DNA of 64,000 nt from Diplonema japonicum. Lineage: Eukaryota > Euglenozoa > Diplonemea > Diplonemida > Diplonemidae. Location of the stretch: positions 124,001 through 188,000 of the forward strand of contig OZ025664.1 in assembly GCA_964019335.1 (NCBI GenBank). Reading direction: 5' to 3'. Below, in pieces: positions 20,761-30,500 of this stretch. How positions within the stretch are numbered: the first letter of the stretch is position 1; each line of letters begins with the position of its first letter. Below the pieces are notes generated by a model. That model was not told the DNA's origin, made no database searches, and worked only from the letters and a program-made list of their open reading frames with translations. A program made the position numbers and the translations under genes.

Positions 20761-22905
20761 ATGTCTTATCAGGAAAAGGGGCAGCAACAGGCAGCAATGA
20801 AGAAGAATGAAGCGGGAAGGGGAAAGAGTGGGGAGAGGGGCAGAGGTATGCCGGAGAAAACTGTTTTTCACCGCGAGGGTTACATGCATGACGAGCATGA
20901 CTATTCGAATGCTGCTGCACCCTACATGCAAGGGCGGGGTAGAGGGAGCGGACCTCCAAGAACAGAGAGGGTGGAGAGGAATTACAAAGGCAAGCAAAAC
21001 AAAGGGTTTCAGAAACATGTAGAGGTGACACACAAGTTCACACAACCAGGTCACAGAGAGAAATGGAAATTCGAGGTTCCAAGGGAATTTAAAGCTAGTG
21101 TGTTAGAACTACAGCGTTCTGTAGACATCGAAGGGACAGGCGTCTTTATAAGGGAGAACAATGGCACGTGGTACCTAATGGGGGGCGCAACAAGCCTAAG
21201 CGAGTTGTCGGAAAGTCTTCATGACAGAATCAACCTGACGATAGTACAGCGGGAACGCGCGGACATATCGGTGGTGCAAAAGGGAGGAAACAACACGGAA
21301 AACGTAACGGTGGCGATGATAGTTCCATTGTGGAGCGTGCATCGACTCGAAAGGGACTGGAGCGGGAAGATGGAGCGCAAGACAGGAGTAACAGTGATAG
21401 ATTTCATTCAGCGTGGGAAATCAAGCCACGCAAAACTGGTTTTAAGGGGACAGCGGTTGCAAGTGTACGAGGCAATCAGACAACTCGACTCAAGAGGCGT
21501 TGAATCCTTTGTCATCGACGCACGAACGCGCGCAAAAGTCTCTCATAACGCCTTCAAAAGAGATCCCGGCACAGGACAGCTGGAAAAATACTTGAAGTGC
21601 TTAAAAGAAAGCACCGCGAAAACAGGGTTCGCCGACTACGTCACCATGGGGAGCCTGATATGCGGCACGACAATCCCGAACCTTCTGACGACGGAAGACG
21701 TTCTCGCCAAGCGACAAGTTGTCGAGAGCATCCAGGACATCATTCGAGAGAGATACAAAATGGCCGTTATCTATATGTTCGGATCGTCAGTCACCGGTCT
21801 TGCTGAGTCATCGTCGGACTTAGACATCGCATGTGACATTTACAACAAGCATCAGTACGATGTAACACTACCCAATGAAGTCCCGATTGTGAGGGAACTG
21901 GGTGGGCTCTTCAAGCGAAGGGGAAGGTTCAGCAATTTGGAGTGCGTTCCCAAAGCACGCTGCCCCATCATCAAGAACGAGTCTGTCCGGAAGCTTCATC
22001 ATTTGAAGGTGCCGTTCAACTCGTCATTCGACCTTTCTTTTCGCCTCTTTGGAACTTGCAACTCGTACCTTCTAAGAAGCTACTTCAACAACCCTGCACA
22101 TCGGATCTGTGGGGTCGTCGTTAAGGCATGGTCGAAGGTTGTTGGCATCAACAATGCGCGGTACGGTTATCTGTCGTCGTACGCAATAACATTGATGTTT
22201 ATCTATTATCTCATACAGGAGGATTTGACGGAACACCGCGACCCTGACGAGTTCATGAATAATGAGCTGCTTCCAACCCCGCCCCCGTTCACCGAAATCC
22301 ACAACAACGAACAGCTTCACAACGAAGTAGGCCACGTTGCGTCAGGCTTCTTCCGATTCTACTCTGAAACCTTCGATTGGCAGAACGATGTTGTCTCAAT
22401 CCGATTTAAACAGCCGGTCAGCAAAGCCGACCTTATGTGGAAGGACGACGATAACGGGACATCTGCTCGTTACGCTATTCAAAACTACCACTTGGCAATC
22501 GAAGACCCTTTCGAACTCAGGAGTGAAGGCGGCTTGAATTGTTGTAGGGGTTTGAGGTACAAGCAGATGCTTTACGTCCGTATCGCGATACAAATGGTGT
22601 GGAAATCGCTTACCGAGACGAAGGATTTCTACACATTGAGGAATTTCCCCACTGTAGCAGGATATCCTTTCAACGAGCAAGAGAGTGATACGGAAGCGGC
22701 AGGCAGCGACACTGAAGAAACAAGCGTTATTCCTGCCAGCCCGATGGTTCCTCCGACAGCCGTTCAAGTTATTCGCAGCACGCCTCCAACTGCGATCCAC
22801 CCCCCCAGCCAACAACCCACAGCTCCGCAGCAGGGCTATAGTGACGATTCTGAAGAATCTGAAGAGGAAATTCACCCTGATGCACACCGGCTGACCACGG
22901 AGTGA
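20761..22905 (+). CDS. Terminal uridylyl/nucleotidyl transferase with KH-like domain
   Basis: 714 residues. Residues 1-90 are basic, Arg/Gly-rich. A KH-like region around 140-165 (WYLMGGATSLSELSESLHDR) could bind RNA. The catalytic domain has MFGSSVTGLAESSSDLDIAC (339-358) with the GS pair 341-342, Asp353 and Asp355, and a third Asp424 in FDLSF, so the polymerase-beta-fold triad is intact. The PAP-associated part ends with an IEDPFELR motif. The C-terminal 80 residues are acidic and Pro/Ser-rich. It adds U or A to RNA 3' ends. TUTases act in mRNA decay, small-RNA and organellar RNA editing; which applies is not visible. Start: TTTCTTTCAG lies 17 bases upstream of the ATG. Confidence 0.9.
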   Translation: MSYQEKGQQQAAMKKNEAGRGKSGERGRGMPEKTVFHREGYMHDEHDYSNAAAPYMQGRGRGSGPPRTERVERNYKGKQNKGFQKHVEVTHKFTQPGHREKWKFEVPREFKASVLELQRSVDIEGTGVFIRENNGTWYLMGGATSLSELSESLHDRINLTIVQRERADISVVQKGGNNTENVTVAMIVPLWSVHRLERDWSGKMERKTGVTVIDFIQRGKSSHAKLVLRGQRLQVYEAIRQLDSRGVESFVIDARTRAKVSHNAFKRDPGTGQLEKYLKCLKESTAKTGFADYVTMGSLICGTTIPNLLTTEDVLAKRQVVESIQDIIRERYKMAVIYMFGSSVTGLAESSSDLDIACDIYNKHQYDVTLPNEVPIVRELGGLFKRRGRFSNLECVPKARCPIIKNESVRKLHHLKVPFNSSFDLSFRLFGTCNSYLLRSYFNNPAHRICGVVVKAWSKVVGINNARYGYLSSYAITLMFIYYLIQEDLTEHRDPDEFMNNELLPTPPPFTEIHNNEQLHNEVGHVASGFFRFYSETFDWQNDVVSIRFKQPVSKADLMWKDDDNGTSARYAIQNYHLAIEDPFELRSEGGLNCCRGLRYKQMLYVRIAIQMVWKSLTETKDFYTLRNFPTVAGYPFNEQESDTEAAGSDTEETSVIPASPMVPPTAVQVIRSTPPTAIHPPSQQPTAPQQGYSDDSEESEEEIHPDAHRLTTE

Positions 22906-23210
22906 GACCGGGAAAAAGAAAAAAAAAAAAATGGGGGGAGGGAGAGGGGTGTGGGAAAGACCTAGTATCATTTTTTTTTGAGGGGTGGTAATTTCACTTA
23001 GTCACCCCACACAAAAAAAAAGTTTGGAATTTTACAAACTGCTTTTTTGTGGGGGGGTATTAAGTGAACTGCCCTCCTTCTTTTTTTTTTCTCTTTTTTT
23101 TGTCAGGTTTGAAAAAAAAAGAGGGGGGGTGTTTTTTTTTTCCCCACCATGGGTGTTCTTCTTCTTTTTAAGGTGGTGGGGATAACATGAAAATATAAGA
23201 AAAGCATCAG

Positions 23211-23490
23211 ATGTGTTGTTCGCTGTTGACCTCCTCGTCGGTCATCACCGGTAGCGCCCGAGTGGAAGAACATAATGCAGATGCTCAGGGTGACGAACAG
23301 GCAGCAAACTGCACGAGCGCAGAATCTTGGTTACCCGGGACGCACCGGCTGGGGTTGAGCTGTACACCGCACGCATTAAGGACACGACGCGGAACGCAGA
23401 AGAAGCTACAACTCGGCCGCGGCGCGCCCCCTGTAATCAAGTAGACAGTTCTTGTGCAGGGCGCCGCCAACACCGGCCTCCTTTAACTCA
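23211..23490. other. GC-rich noncoding island
   Basis: Balanced, GC-rich sequence without homopolymers, set in AT-rich spacer. No convincing protein frame on either strand. Local hairpins are possible (TGACC...GGTCA at 23228-23245). It could be a long ncRNA gene or a decayed exon. Confidence 0.3.
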
Positions 23491-23822
23491 TATTTTTTTT
23501 GTTTTTTGGGGAGAAGGATTTTTTAAAGAAAAAAAAAAAGAAGAAGCGGGGGGAGGGAGGGGGAAAGGGAGGGATGATTTTAGAGGACCAAGAAAAGAAA
23601 GTATTGCTCAGCTAGCTTTACCGTTATCTCGAGGTTCATATTTTACCATTGAAAAGGCCAGCGTGCACGCCTGTTTTTACGGAAGTAAATGTGGAGATGC
23701 GGAGCTGAGGCGAACAAAAAAGAGCCTTTTCACGGGAAGCAGTCCCCCCACTAAAACTAGTTGATAACAGCGTAATGAGTATGAGCGCAAGCTAGTTTTT
23801 TTTTTTTTTTTTTTTTTTTTTT

Positions 23823-23937
23823 CACTAAGGAGTCTCATTATTGGCTTTCTCGTGTTGAGATCACCAAAGGGTATGAAAGAGAACCCATACAGCCAGATAC
23901 CAGCCCTTTTGTGTGAGACTTCTGTGGCACCTTAGTG
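23823..23937. ncRNA. Candidate structured RNA or short TIR element
   Basis: CACTAAGG plus AGTCTCA (23823-23837) is matched by TGAGACT (23914-23920) and CCTTAGTG (23930-23937), forming 7 + 8 bp arms with a 9-nt bulge on one side. A 27-nt T run precedes and a C run follows. A 115-nt RNA with a closed stem and a small TIR element are both possible. Confidence 0.35.
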
Positions 23938-25036
23938 CGGTGCGAGAAATCCCCCCCCCCCCCCCAACTCAAGTTGAATTGTGACTCATAATGTGTGGGT
24001 GAACGAATAACTATTTTTTTTTATATTTCATGGGGGTGGTCCTCAAGTGGGATTTGCCTTAAACATCGCTTTTTTTTTTCTTTCTTTACTCGTTCTAAGA
24101 ACCGGCGATCGTAGTGCCTTGTGACTTTCCGATAGACTTTTTTTTTTGAATATTCGGAAAGTGTTGGCTTTCTTTTGCCCCCCCCCCCCCCCCCCCCCCA
24201 TTTTGCCAGAAACCTGGCGCTAAAGGGAGTGATACTAAAAAAGAGAAAGATAGTGAAGGAGGCTACCTTGGGGGAAAAAACGAGAGGAAGAATGGGGGCA
24301 ACCTTGGGGGAAAAAAAGAACGAAAAAAAAAAAAAAATGGGGGTAGAGGAAAAAGGGGAGGCGATGCTTTTTTTTTTTTTTTTTTTTTTATATTCCCCCG
24401 TTTCTTTGACCATAGTAAAGAGGAAGGAGGGGAAAATGGGATCCGTGCCTGAAAATTAACTATCCCTTACAGCCCCATTGAAAAACTCCTGCTTGTTCAC
24501 TCACCCCCTCCTTTTTTTTTCCTGGTCAGAAACCCCCTTGCCCGAGAACAACCTGTATGATTTGTGTAACATGCCTGAAATTGAGAATGGCACCGTTGGC
24601 CTGCCAATTCTACATAGATGCAGATGTCAAGGGGGAGGGGGTGGGGATTTCCTTCTTCTTCTCATGCTTTTGACTAATGCACGGTTTGCAAGAAAAAAAA
24701 GAGGGGAAGGTGACGCATATACTTTAGGAATGCACGTCTAGTGAAAAGAGGGTATGAGGTATTGGCGATTTTTTTTTTTCTTAGGACGGAGGTCTCGAAA
24801 TTATGCTCGCAAGTGCCTATATGCATGATTTATGGCATAAAACGAGGGAAGAAAGGTATAGGTTTTCTCTCTTACATGCCTCTGAACCCCTCTTTTATTT
24901 ACTTCCTTTCTCTTTTTTTCTTTTCTTTTTTTTTTCCCTTCCCTCCCCTATCCCCCCCCCCAAAAAAGGAAAAAAAAGCCCTTTTCCCCTTCATGTGTCA
25001 TCTTCTTTTACAATTCAAAACATACCTCAGGGAGGG

Positions 25037-26581
25037 ATGGAAGTGGGGATCTTAAGAGACTTGGGCAGGCCCCCGTGGGATAAGCCTAGACAAGCATGTC
25101 TCAAGGACGATACCATCTCTGAAACCTTCGCAAAAGGGGATGTGTTTAGCTTCTCGAGGCGTAGCAGTATGCGAGAACTGTCGGGGAATGAGCTGGCGAG
25201 GGTCTTTTCGTACTGTGACCATGCCGTGTTGATGCGGTGCACTGAGGTGTGTATGAAGTGGTTCACGGTAGGGATGCCTTGCATGTGCTATACTACTCAG
25301 AACACACAGATATGCAGCACAGCGCGAATAGGTTTCCTCCTCAAACCAAAGACAAAGAGGAAGGTCCGAGGGCTGGACTGCTTGGACCCCAACGCCCTCT
25401 GCGACGTCACCTACACGCCCTTCACCTTCCGGCTCTGTCCGACTTACGGCATGTTCGCCAACAGACGGCTTGTCTTTGCCTTCCTTTACGACGTGCTTGT
25501 CCTGCAGACGGTCGTCCTGCACCCTTACGGCAAGATTATCGCCGGTAAGACCTACTTCTACCTGACGTCTGTCACACAGCACAAAGACATTCTTTCTCAC
25601 CTCGCTGCGCTCATGCACCTGACCCCCGGTGCCTGCTCGACCGACACTTCTCTCTACAACCCGTCCTTCAAGGTTGCCAACCAAGGCCCTACCCGCCGCC
25701 GCGAAATGTTCGAGTCTCAACGTGGGATCACCCCTTCGTCCTTGCAGGCGACCCCCCAGCACTGGGGCGACTACATCACCTGCCATGAGGTCTTCACCAT
25801 GGAGACCATTGAGGTCCGCGCCCCTGCCAAGACTTCCGTCGGGGAGGTGCGCTCTGTGCTCCATGAAAGGCTTCGGCTGGACGTGACGAGGTCGGTGGTG
25901 GTCTTGAGCAAGGACTACCATATCTCGAACGACTGGGACCCGCTCCCTGCGACACTGGTCTACGTCGTGATCGGGACGGGCATCAACGAGACGTGCCAGA
26001 TAAAGCTGGGGATATCACTGACGGTGGTATCGCCGGATGTTGGGGTGGGGACGCTGCGGGTGCTGCCGTGCACGTCGGTGGGGCGCATGAAGAAGGCGGT
26101 GCTAGACGTGCTGGGGTATGGGAATGGGACTGTGATGATACAGTCGAAGCCGGGGGTGATCGTGGACGATGGGGACCAACACCTTGTAGTGGGGTACTCC
26201 CCGCAGCTCCTGTACGAGGACGCCGGCCTCGTCGTGTATGTGGCGACCTCTTTCATGACAGTGAAGGCAGTGTCAGGGTGCTGCTGTGCAACAGTGGTGG
26301 TCGCAGTGAATCCTGAGTGGACCGTCCACACCTTTTTGTTCGTCTTGCATGCCGCACTGCGGAGACTCAGCCACTACCCTCCCAACGACACCATTTGGTG
26401 CTCTGTCGAGCACAGGGACAGGGAAGAGCTGCCCTTCCCCTCAAGGGTCTCTATATTCACGTCGAAAGTAACACTACCCACTGGGCGTTACCTTGCTCAC
26501 ACTGAAAAACTTCATGCCTACTGGCACCTCCCAGAGCACAATCGATACATGACAGTGGAGTGCAACACAGATTCCCAGTAG
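25037..26581 (+). CDS. F-box-like N-terminus, otherwise unknown protein
   Basis: 514 residues from the ATG seven bases after CCTCAG; an upstream in-frame ATG at 24803 runs through a poly-pyrimidine tract and is rejected. Residues about 45-80 (MRELSGNELARVFSYCDHAVLMRCTEV...W) fit an F-box: a Leu-Pro-like start, helix, then RC-x-x-V-C-x-x-W. The remainder is beta-rich with two similar-looking halves near 265-330 and 335-420 (TSVGEVRSVLHERLRLDV; TSVGRMKKAVLDVLGYGN), each followed by a loop and a VVY(V/A) strand. This suggests tandem ubiquitin-like folds. An SCF adaptor role would follow if the F-box is real. Confidence 0.72.
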   Translation: MEVGILRDLGRPPWDKPRQACLKDDTISETFAKGDVFSFSRRSSMRELSGNELARVFSYCDHAVLMRCTEVCMKWFTVGMPCMCYTTQNTQICSTARIGFLLKPKTKRKVRGLDCLDPNALCDVTYTPFTFRLCPTYGMFANRRLVFAFLYDVLVLQTVVLHPYGKIIAGKTYFYLTSVTQHKDILSHLAALMHLTPGACSTDTSLYNPSFKVANQGPTRRREMFESQRGITPSSLQATPQHWGDYITCHEVFTMETIEVRAPAKTSVGEVRSVLHERLRLDVTRSVVVLSKDYHISNDWDPLPATLVYVVIGTGINETCQIKLGISLTVVSPDVGVGTLRVLPCTSVGRMKKAVLDVLGYGNGTVMIQSKPGVIVDDGDQHLVVGYSPQLLYEDAGLVVYVATSFMTVKAVSGCCCATVVVAVNPEWTVHTFLFVLHAALRRLSHYPPNDTIWCSVEHRDREELPFPSRVSIFTSKVTLPTGRYLAHTEKLHAYWHLPEHNRYMTVECNTDSQ

Positions 26582-27511
26582 CACATAGGACAAGTGGATG
26601 GTGTTTACTCTATTTCCAGGCGTCACATGCTACCGCGTGAGAAGAAGAAGTAAACGAGCCAGAAAAAGAAGGAGAAGAAGAAGAAAAAAGGGAGGGGGGA
26701 ACGATGTTTGAGCGAGAATGAGAAGACAAGAAGGGGGAACCCATCTGTTCCCCCTCTTTACTTGCAAACTTCTTCTTTTTTTTTCCTCTATTTCTGTGCT
26801 ACTTCCGTAGCTGCCTCCGTTTATATCGCATTTTACTTTTTCTTTCCCCCTTTCTTTTTTTTTTTCTCTCTCTTTTTTTTCTTCATCCTTCTTTTTTTTT
26901 TTTTTATGAAAGGGACAGCAAGACCTTTAGCAGGGTCTAGGTGTGTAACGACACCTCCCTTTAAGCGAGTCATTACAGGGAGTCTGTCCCAGGGTGACAA
27001 GTGCTCGGCGAGAGAACAGGATTAAGGCAAACATTGGCCGGCTGTCATCAGCTATTTGCACTACCAATCGGCAGAGCAACTGTCACCTAGGCACAAATAG
27101 ACATCTCAAACAGAGGGTAACATGGATCGCATTTGGCTTCGGCAAAGAAAAAGATGCCCCCCGCCATGTCTGAGAGGTGGCGCCGCACAGGTCAGAAGCT
27201 CACTCCAATGTGTAGTTAGTGCCAACACCCCACCCCATGTACTTTATACTTGGAGCCGACTGTGGTGGTCGTACGCCGTTTGATTTGTGTCACCTTGACG
27301 TTTAGAGATCGATTCTTTTTTTTTGTTCCTTTTTCTTTCCTTGCTGCTCTCTATATTATAAGGAGTTTGCTCCCTCATAACTACACAAAGACAGGTGGGG
27401 TGGGAGGGAAAAAAAAAAAGAAGGATGTACTGAGGGGAAAAAAAGAAAGAAGAAGAAATCTTCCCCCGCAACGGAAAAAAAACAAAAAAAAAATTGAAAA
27501 AGAAAAAAAAA
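26582..27511. other. Spacer with a cloverleaf-forming island
   Basis: GA-rich and T-rich tracts flank a balanced block at 26905-27260 with strong local complementarity. An AAAGACAG acceptor-like site ends at 27392. No coding frame of note. Confidence 0.5.
26912..27087. ncRNA. Candidate structured ncRNA with cloverleaf
   Basis: GGGACAG (26912-26918) pairs with CTGTCCC (26984-26990), enclosing three hairpins: AGACC/GGTCT, AGGTGT/ACACCT and CCCT/AGGG. Directly after, GGTGACA (26993-26999) pairs with TGTCACC (27081-27087), enclosing AGTGC/GCACT and GCTG/CAGC. It is tRNA-sized but has no T-loop or B box, so it is not a canonical tRNA. Pairs are Watson-Crick, so the strand is undecided. Confidence 0.4.
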
Positions 27512-30500
27512 ATGAAGAGTGCACTCATCGCTGCGATCCACCTTCTCTCGTGTGTGTGGTGTCTTGATGGGGGTGAGGTGCGGGAAAGGAAAGCACAATC
27601 ACTAAGACATGTGGGAATCCTGCCAGGGATACCTGGGAATCACAACCCATCGTTCACGAGAGGCCCCGACGTCACTGTGATAGAAGACACAGGCATCTAC
27701 CTCCACGGGACACCATGGGCTACAGACATCTGCGATGGGGAGGGCGCAAGCATTTTCGATCCGAACTTGGGGATGACAACACCGCATGCAAGTAGATGCC
27801 CTAACTCAGGGACTCAAACAGTGCGATTTACAATTGTGTGTGACAGACCGAGTCTGTTCAACACACAACCTGCACTGACGGAGTGTTCGTCCGCAACTTG
27901 CAACTGCCCGCCAACTGTTCCCACCAACAATGCCAACTGTGGTGGATTGCTCTCCTTCGTGACTGCTCCCAACCAATGTGGTACGACGCTCTGCTCCGTC
28001 AGGTTAGACGACGGGGGTGAAGACCAGTGTGTAGAAGACCCTGCCCACACGTCCTGTTCCTGTCCTGGGTGTTGTAACGGTCTTGATTGCCAGTTCAGCA
28101 ACGCGATGCTTGCAGCCTGTCCCACTGCCATGCCTAGCCCAACTCCTTTCCTCTGCCCGGCAGGCTGCCAACCTGCAGACTGCAGTGTGTCCATCACTCA
28201 CCAGTTCTCCATCACCGTCACCTGTGTCAATGACCAGCCTGCCTTCGACTGCTTGGGAAGCGGTGCCACCAGCGGTGCCAATGCTGCTTTTAAAGGTGAT
28301 ACGACTGTCGAGATCAACGACTTCATCTTCAACATCAGGACGTGTCTCGACTGCGCGCTGAACGGCCAGCAGAACAACGAGAACCTCCAGAAGCCCAGAT
28401 TCGTCATCAGCAACACCAACCCTTCGCTGTTTAATGTGCAGCCACAGATCGTGTGGGACCCTAACGACCCCGCCACAGCTGACCTGCGCTACGACCCCAA
28501 ATCCTGCGAGGTGGGGACGGCCACCGTCACTGTCCGCATGTTCGATGACGGTGGCGTCAACGACGGTGGTGTTGATGTGGCACCCGTGGACTGTGTGTTT
28601 CAAATAGAGATCAGAGATAAAAACACGGCACCATCTTTTGATTTTGGGACGTGCCCGCTAGTTATTGACGAAGACCACGGTCCTTACACTGCCAACGCGT
28701 GGGCAGGGCGAAGAAGCAAAGGGTGCACTTCAGGAAGTGGTGAAGAGAACCAACAAGACCTCACTTTCAACGTGCAGCTGGTGAACGCTGCCGATGCAGG
28801 GCTGTTCACAACGCAGCCTACCATCGACCCCATGACAGGAACACTCACCTTCACGCCCAGGACGGACATCAACACCTTCGGACGCAACGTCGACATGTAT
28901 GTCCAACTGTGCGACGATGGTGTCCTGAAGACAAACCCGCCACCTGCTTCGCCGTTGTGCACATGCGACCCGATCACAAACTGCCCCACATGCAAGATCG
29001 TGATACGCCCCGTCAACGACGCACCGTCCTTTACACCTGGCGAGGACGTGCTGGTGTGGGAGGATTTGTGCCAGCTGGCTGTGCCACCCGATCCACTCAC
29101 CTTCACTGTACCTGACTGGGCTAAAGATATAAACGTGGGAGCTGCTTCAGAAGGCCTCACGTCACCTAACCCCATGGTGTTCAACCCAGAAGGGCAGCGG
29201 TTGTATTTCGTGGTCACCACAGACAACGACGGCATCTTCGCAGCGGGCGGTGGCCCTGTCATTGACGAGACGGGGACTCTCTCTTTCACTCTGGCACGCG
29301 ACGCCAACGGCATCTCAAACGTACGTGCCACGCTTTACGACACAGGCGACATGCCCAATGAAGGGAACACTGCTGTGTTTAAGATCACGGCCCTCCCTGT
29401 GAATGACAAACCAACATTCGATCTTGATCCGAAGGGCGCACCGGGGCCGCTTGTTGTCTCGGAGGGAGCAAGCGCACTAGAATTCGACTCATGGTTGAGC
29501 AGGGTCAGCAAAGGGCCTGACGACGAAGCGGCACAGAAGCTGACGCTGCGCACCACAGTCTCGAACCCCGACTGCTTCTTGATACAGCCGAACCATGACT
29601 TCACGTCGACTACGTCTGTGCGGCTGAGCTTCCAACCAGCGACCAACGTGCCCAGTGGTGCCAATTGCGAGAGTGACGTCACTGTGTTTGTGAAGGACGA
29701 CGGACTGGACTTGAGGTGCAACATGTTCGTTGGAGGGTGCGATTGCGGAGACGAGCGAGAGGTCACGTACAAGATTCGCGTCACTGACACGAATGACCCG
29801 CCCTCCTTCACCATCGGCCCCGATGTCACAATACAGGAAGATGCCTTCCCTGGTGGGTACACCGCTATAGTGTGGGCGAAGGATGTGTCCGCAGGTCCCA
29901 ACGAAGGCCCGCCTCTTCCGCAGACTGTGCTGTTTCATGTAAGCACAAGTAACGACGCCCTATTCGCACAAGGGAAGGGACCCGCTGTGGGAACAGACGG
30001 CACTCTAACATTCACGGCTGCGCCAGACGCTTGTGGGACAGCTACTGTGAGTGTCTACTTAGAAGACAACGGGGTGCCTCCTTTGCAGTCCGCAGCACAA
30101 CAATCGGTGATCACCATCAGCTGCTGCAACGACCCTCCCGAATTTACGATATCCTCCGACATAGTAGGCACAGCACTTCCCGAATGTACTACTGCTTGTG
30201 CGCGTCAGTTCCCGAACTTTCTCACTTCGATCAGGCCTGGGCCCACTACGGCAACTGATGAGGCAACTCAAACAGTACGTTTCTATCTATCAGGATTTGA
30301 TGCCTCTCTGTTTGAGGGCACAGATGGGCAGCCGAAGATAGACCAGTTTGGCACACTGACAGTAACACCCAAAATGGGTGTGAACACCCCGAGCCCCTTC
30401 ACGGTGACAATCAGAGCCGAAGACGACAGCCCTATGCAGGCGGGGTGTTCTGGATCAGCCACAAAGACTTTTCAGATGCAGATCACACCCTGGAATAATG

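Larger units (their letters stand above)
22906..25036. other. 2.1 kb gene-free stretch with possible structured RNAs
   Basis: Homopolymer-rich, with C run 24179-24199 and T runs near 23796-23822 and 24368-24389. Two islands differ: a GC-rich block at 23211-23490 with no long frame on either strand, and an inverted-repeat block at 23823-23937. Acceptor-like CCTCAG at 25025-25030 starts the next transcript. Confidence 0.5.

Noticed and set aside
24803-25036. N-terminal extension of the F-box-like protein
   Set aside because: It translates a pyrimidine tract and an acceptor-like CCTCAG; the ATG at 25037 fits the local start rule.
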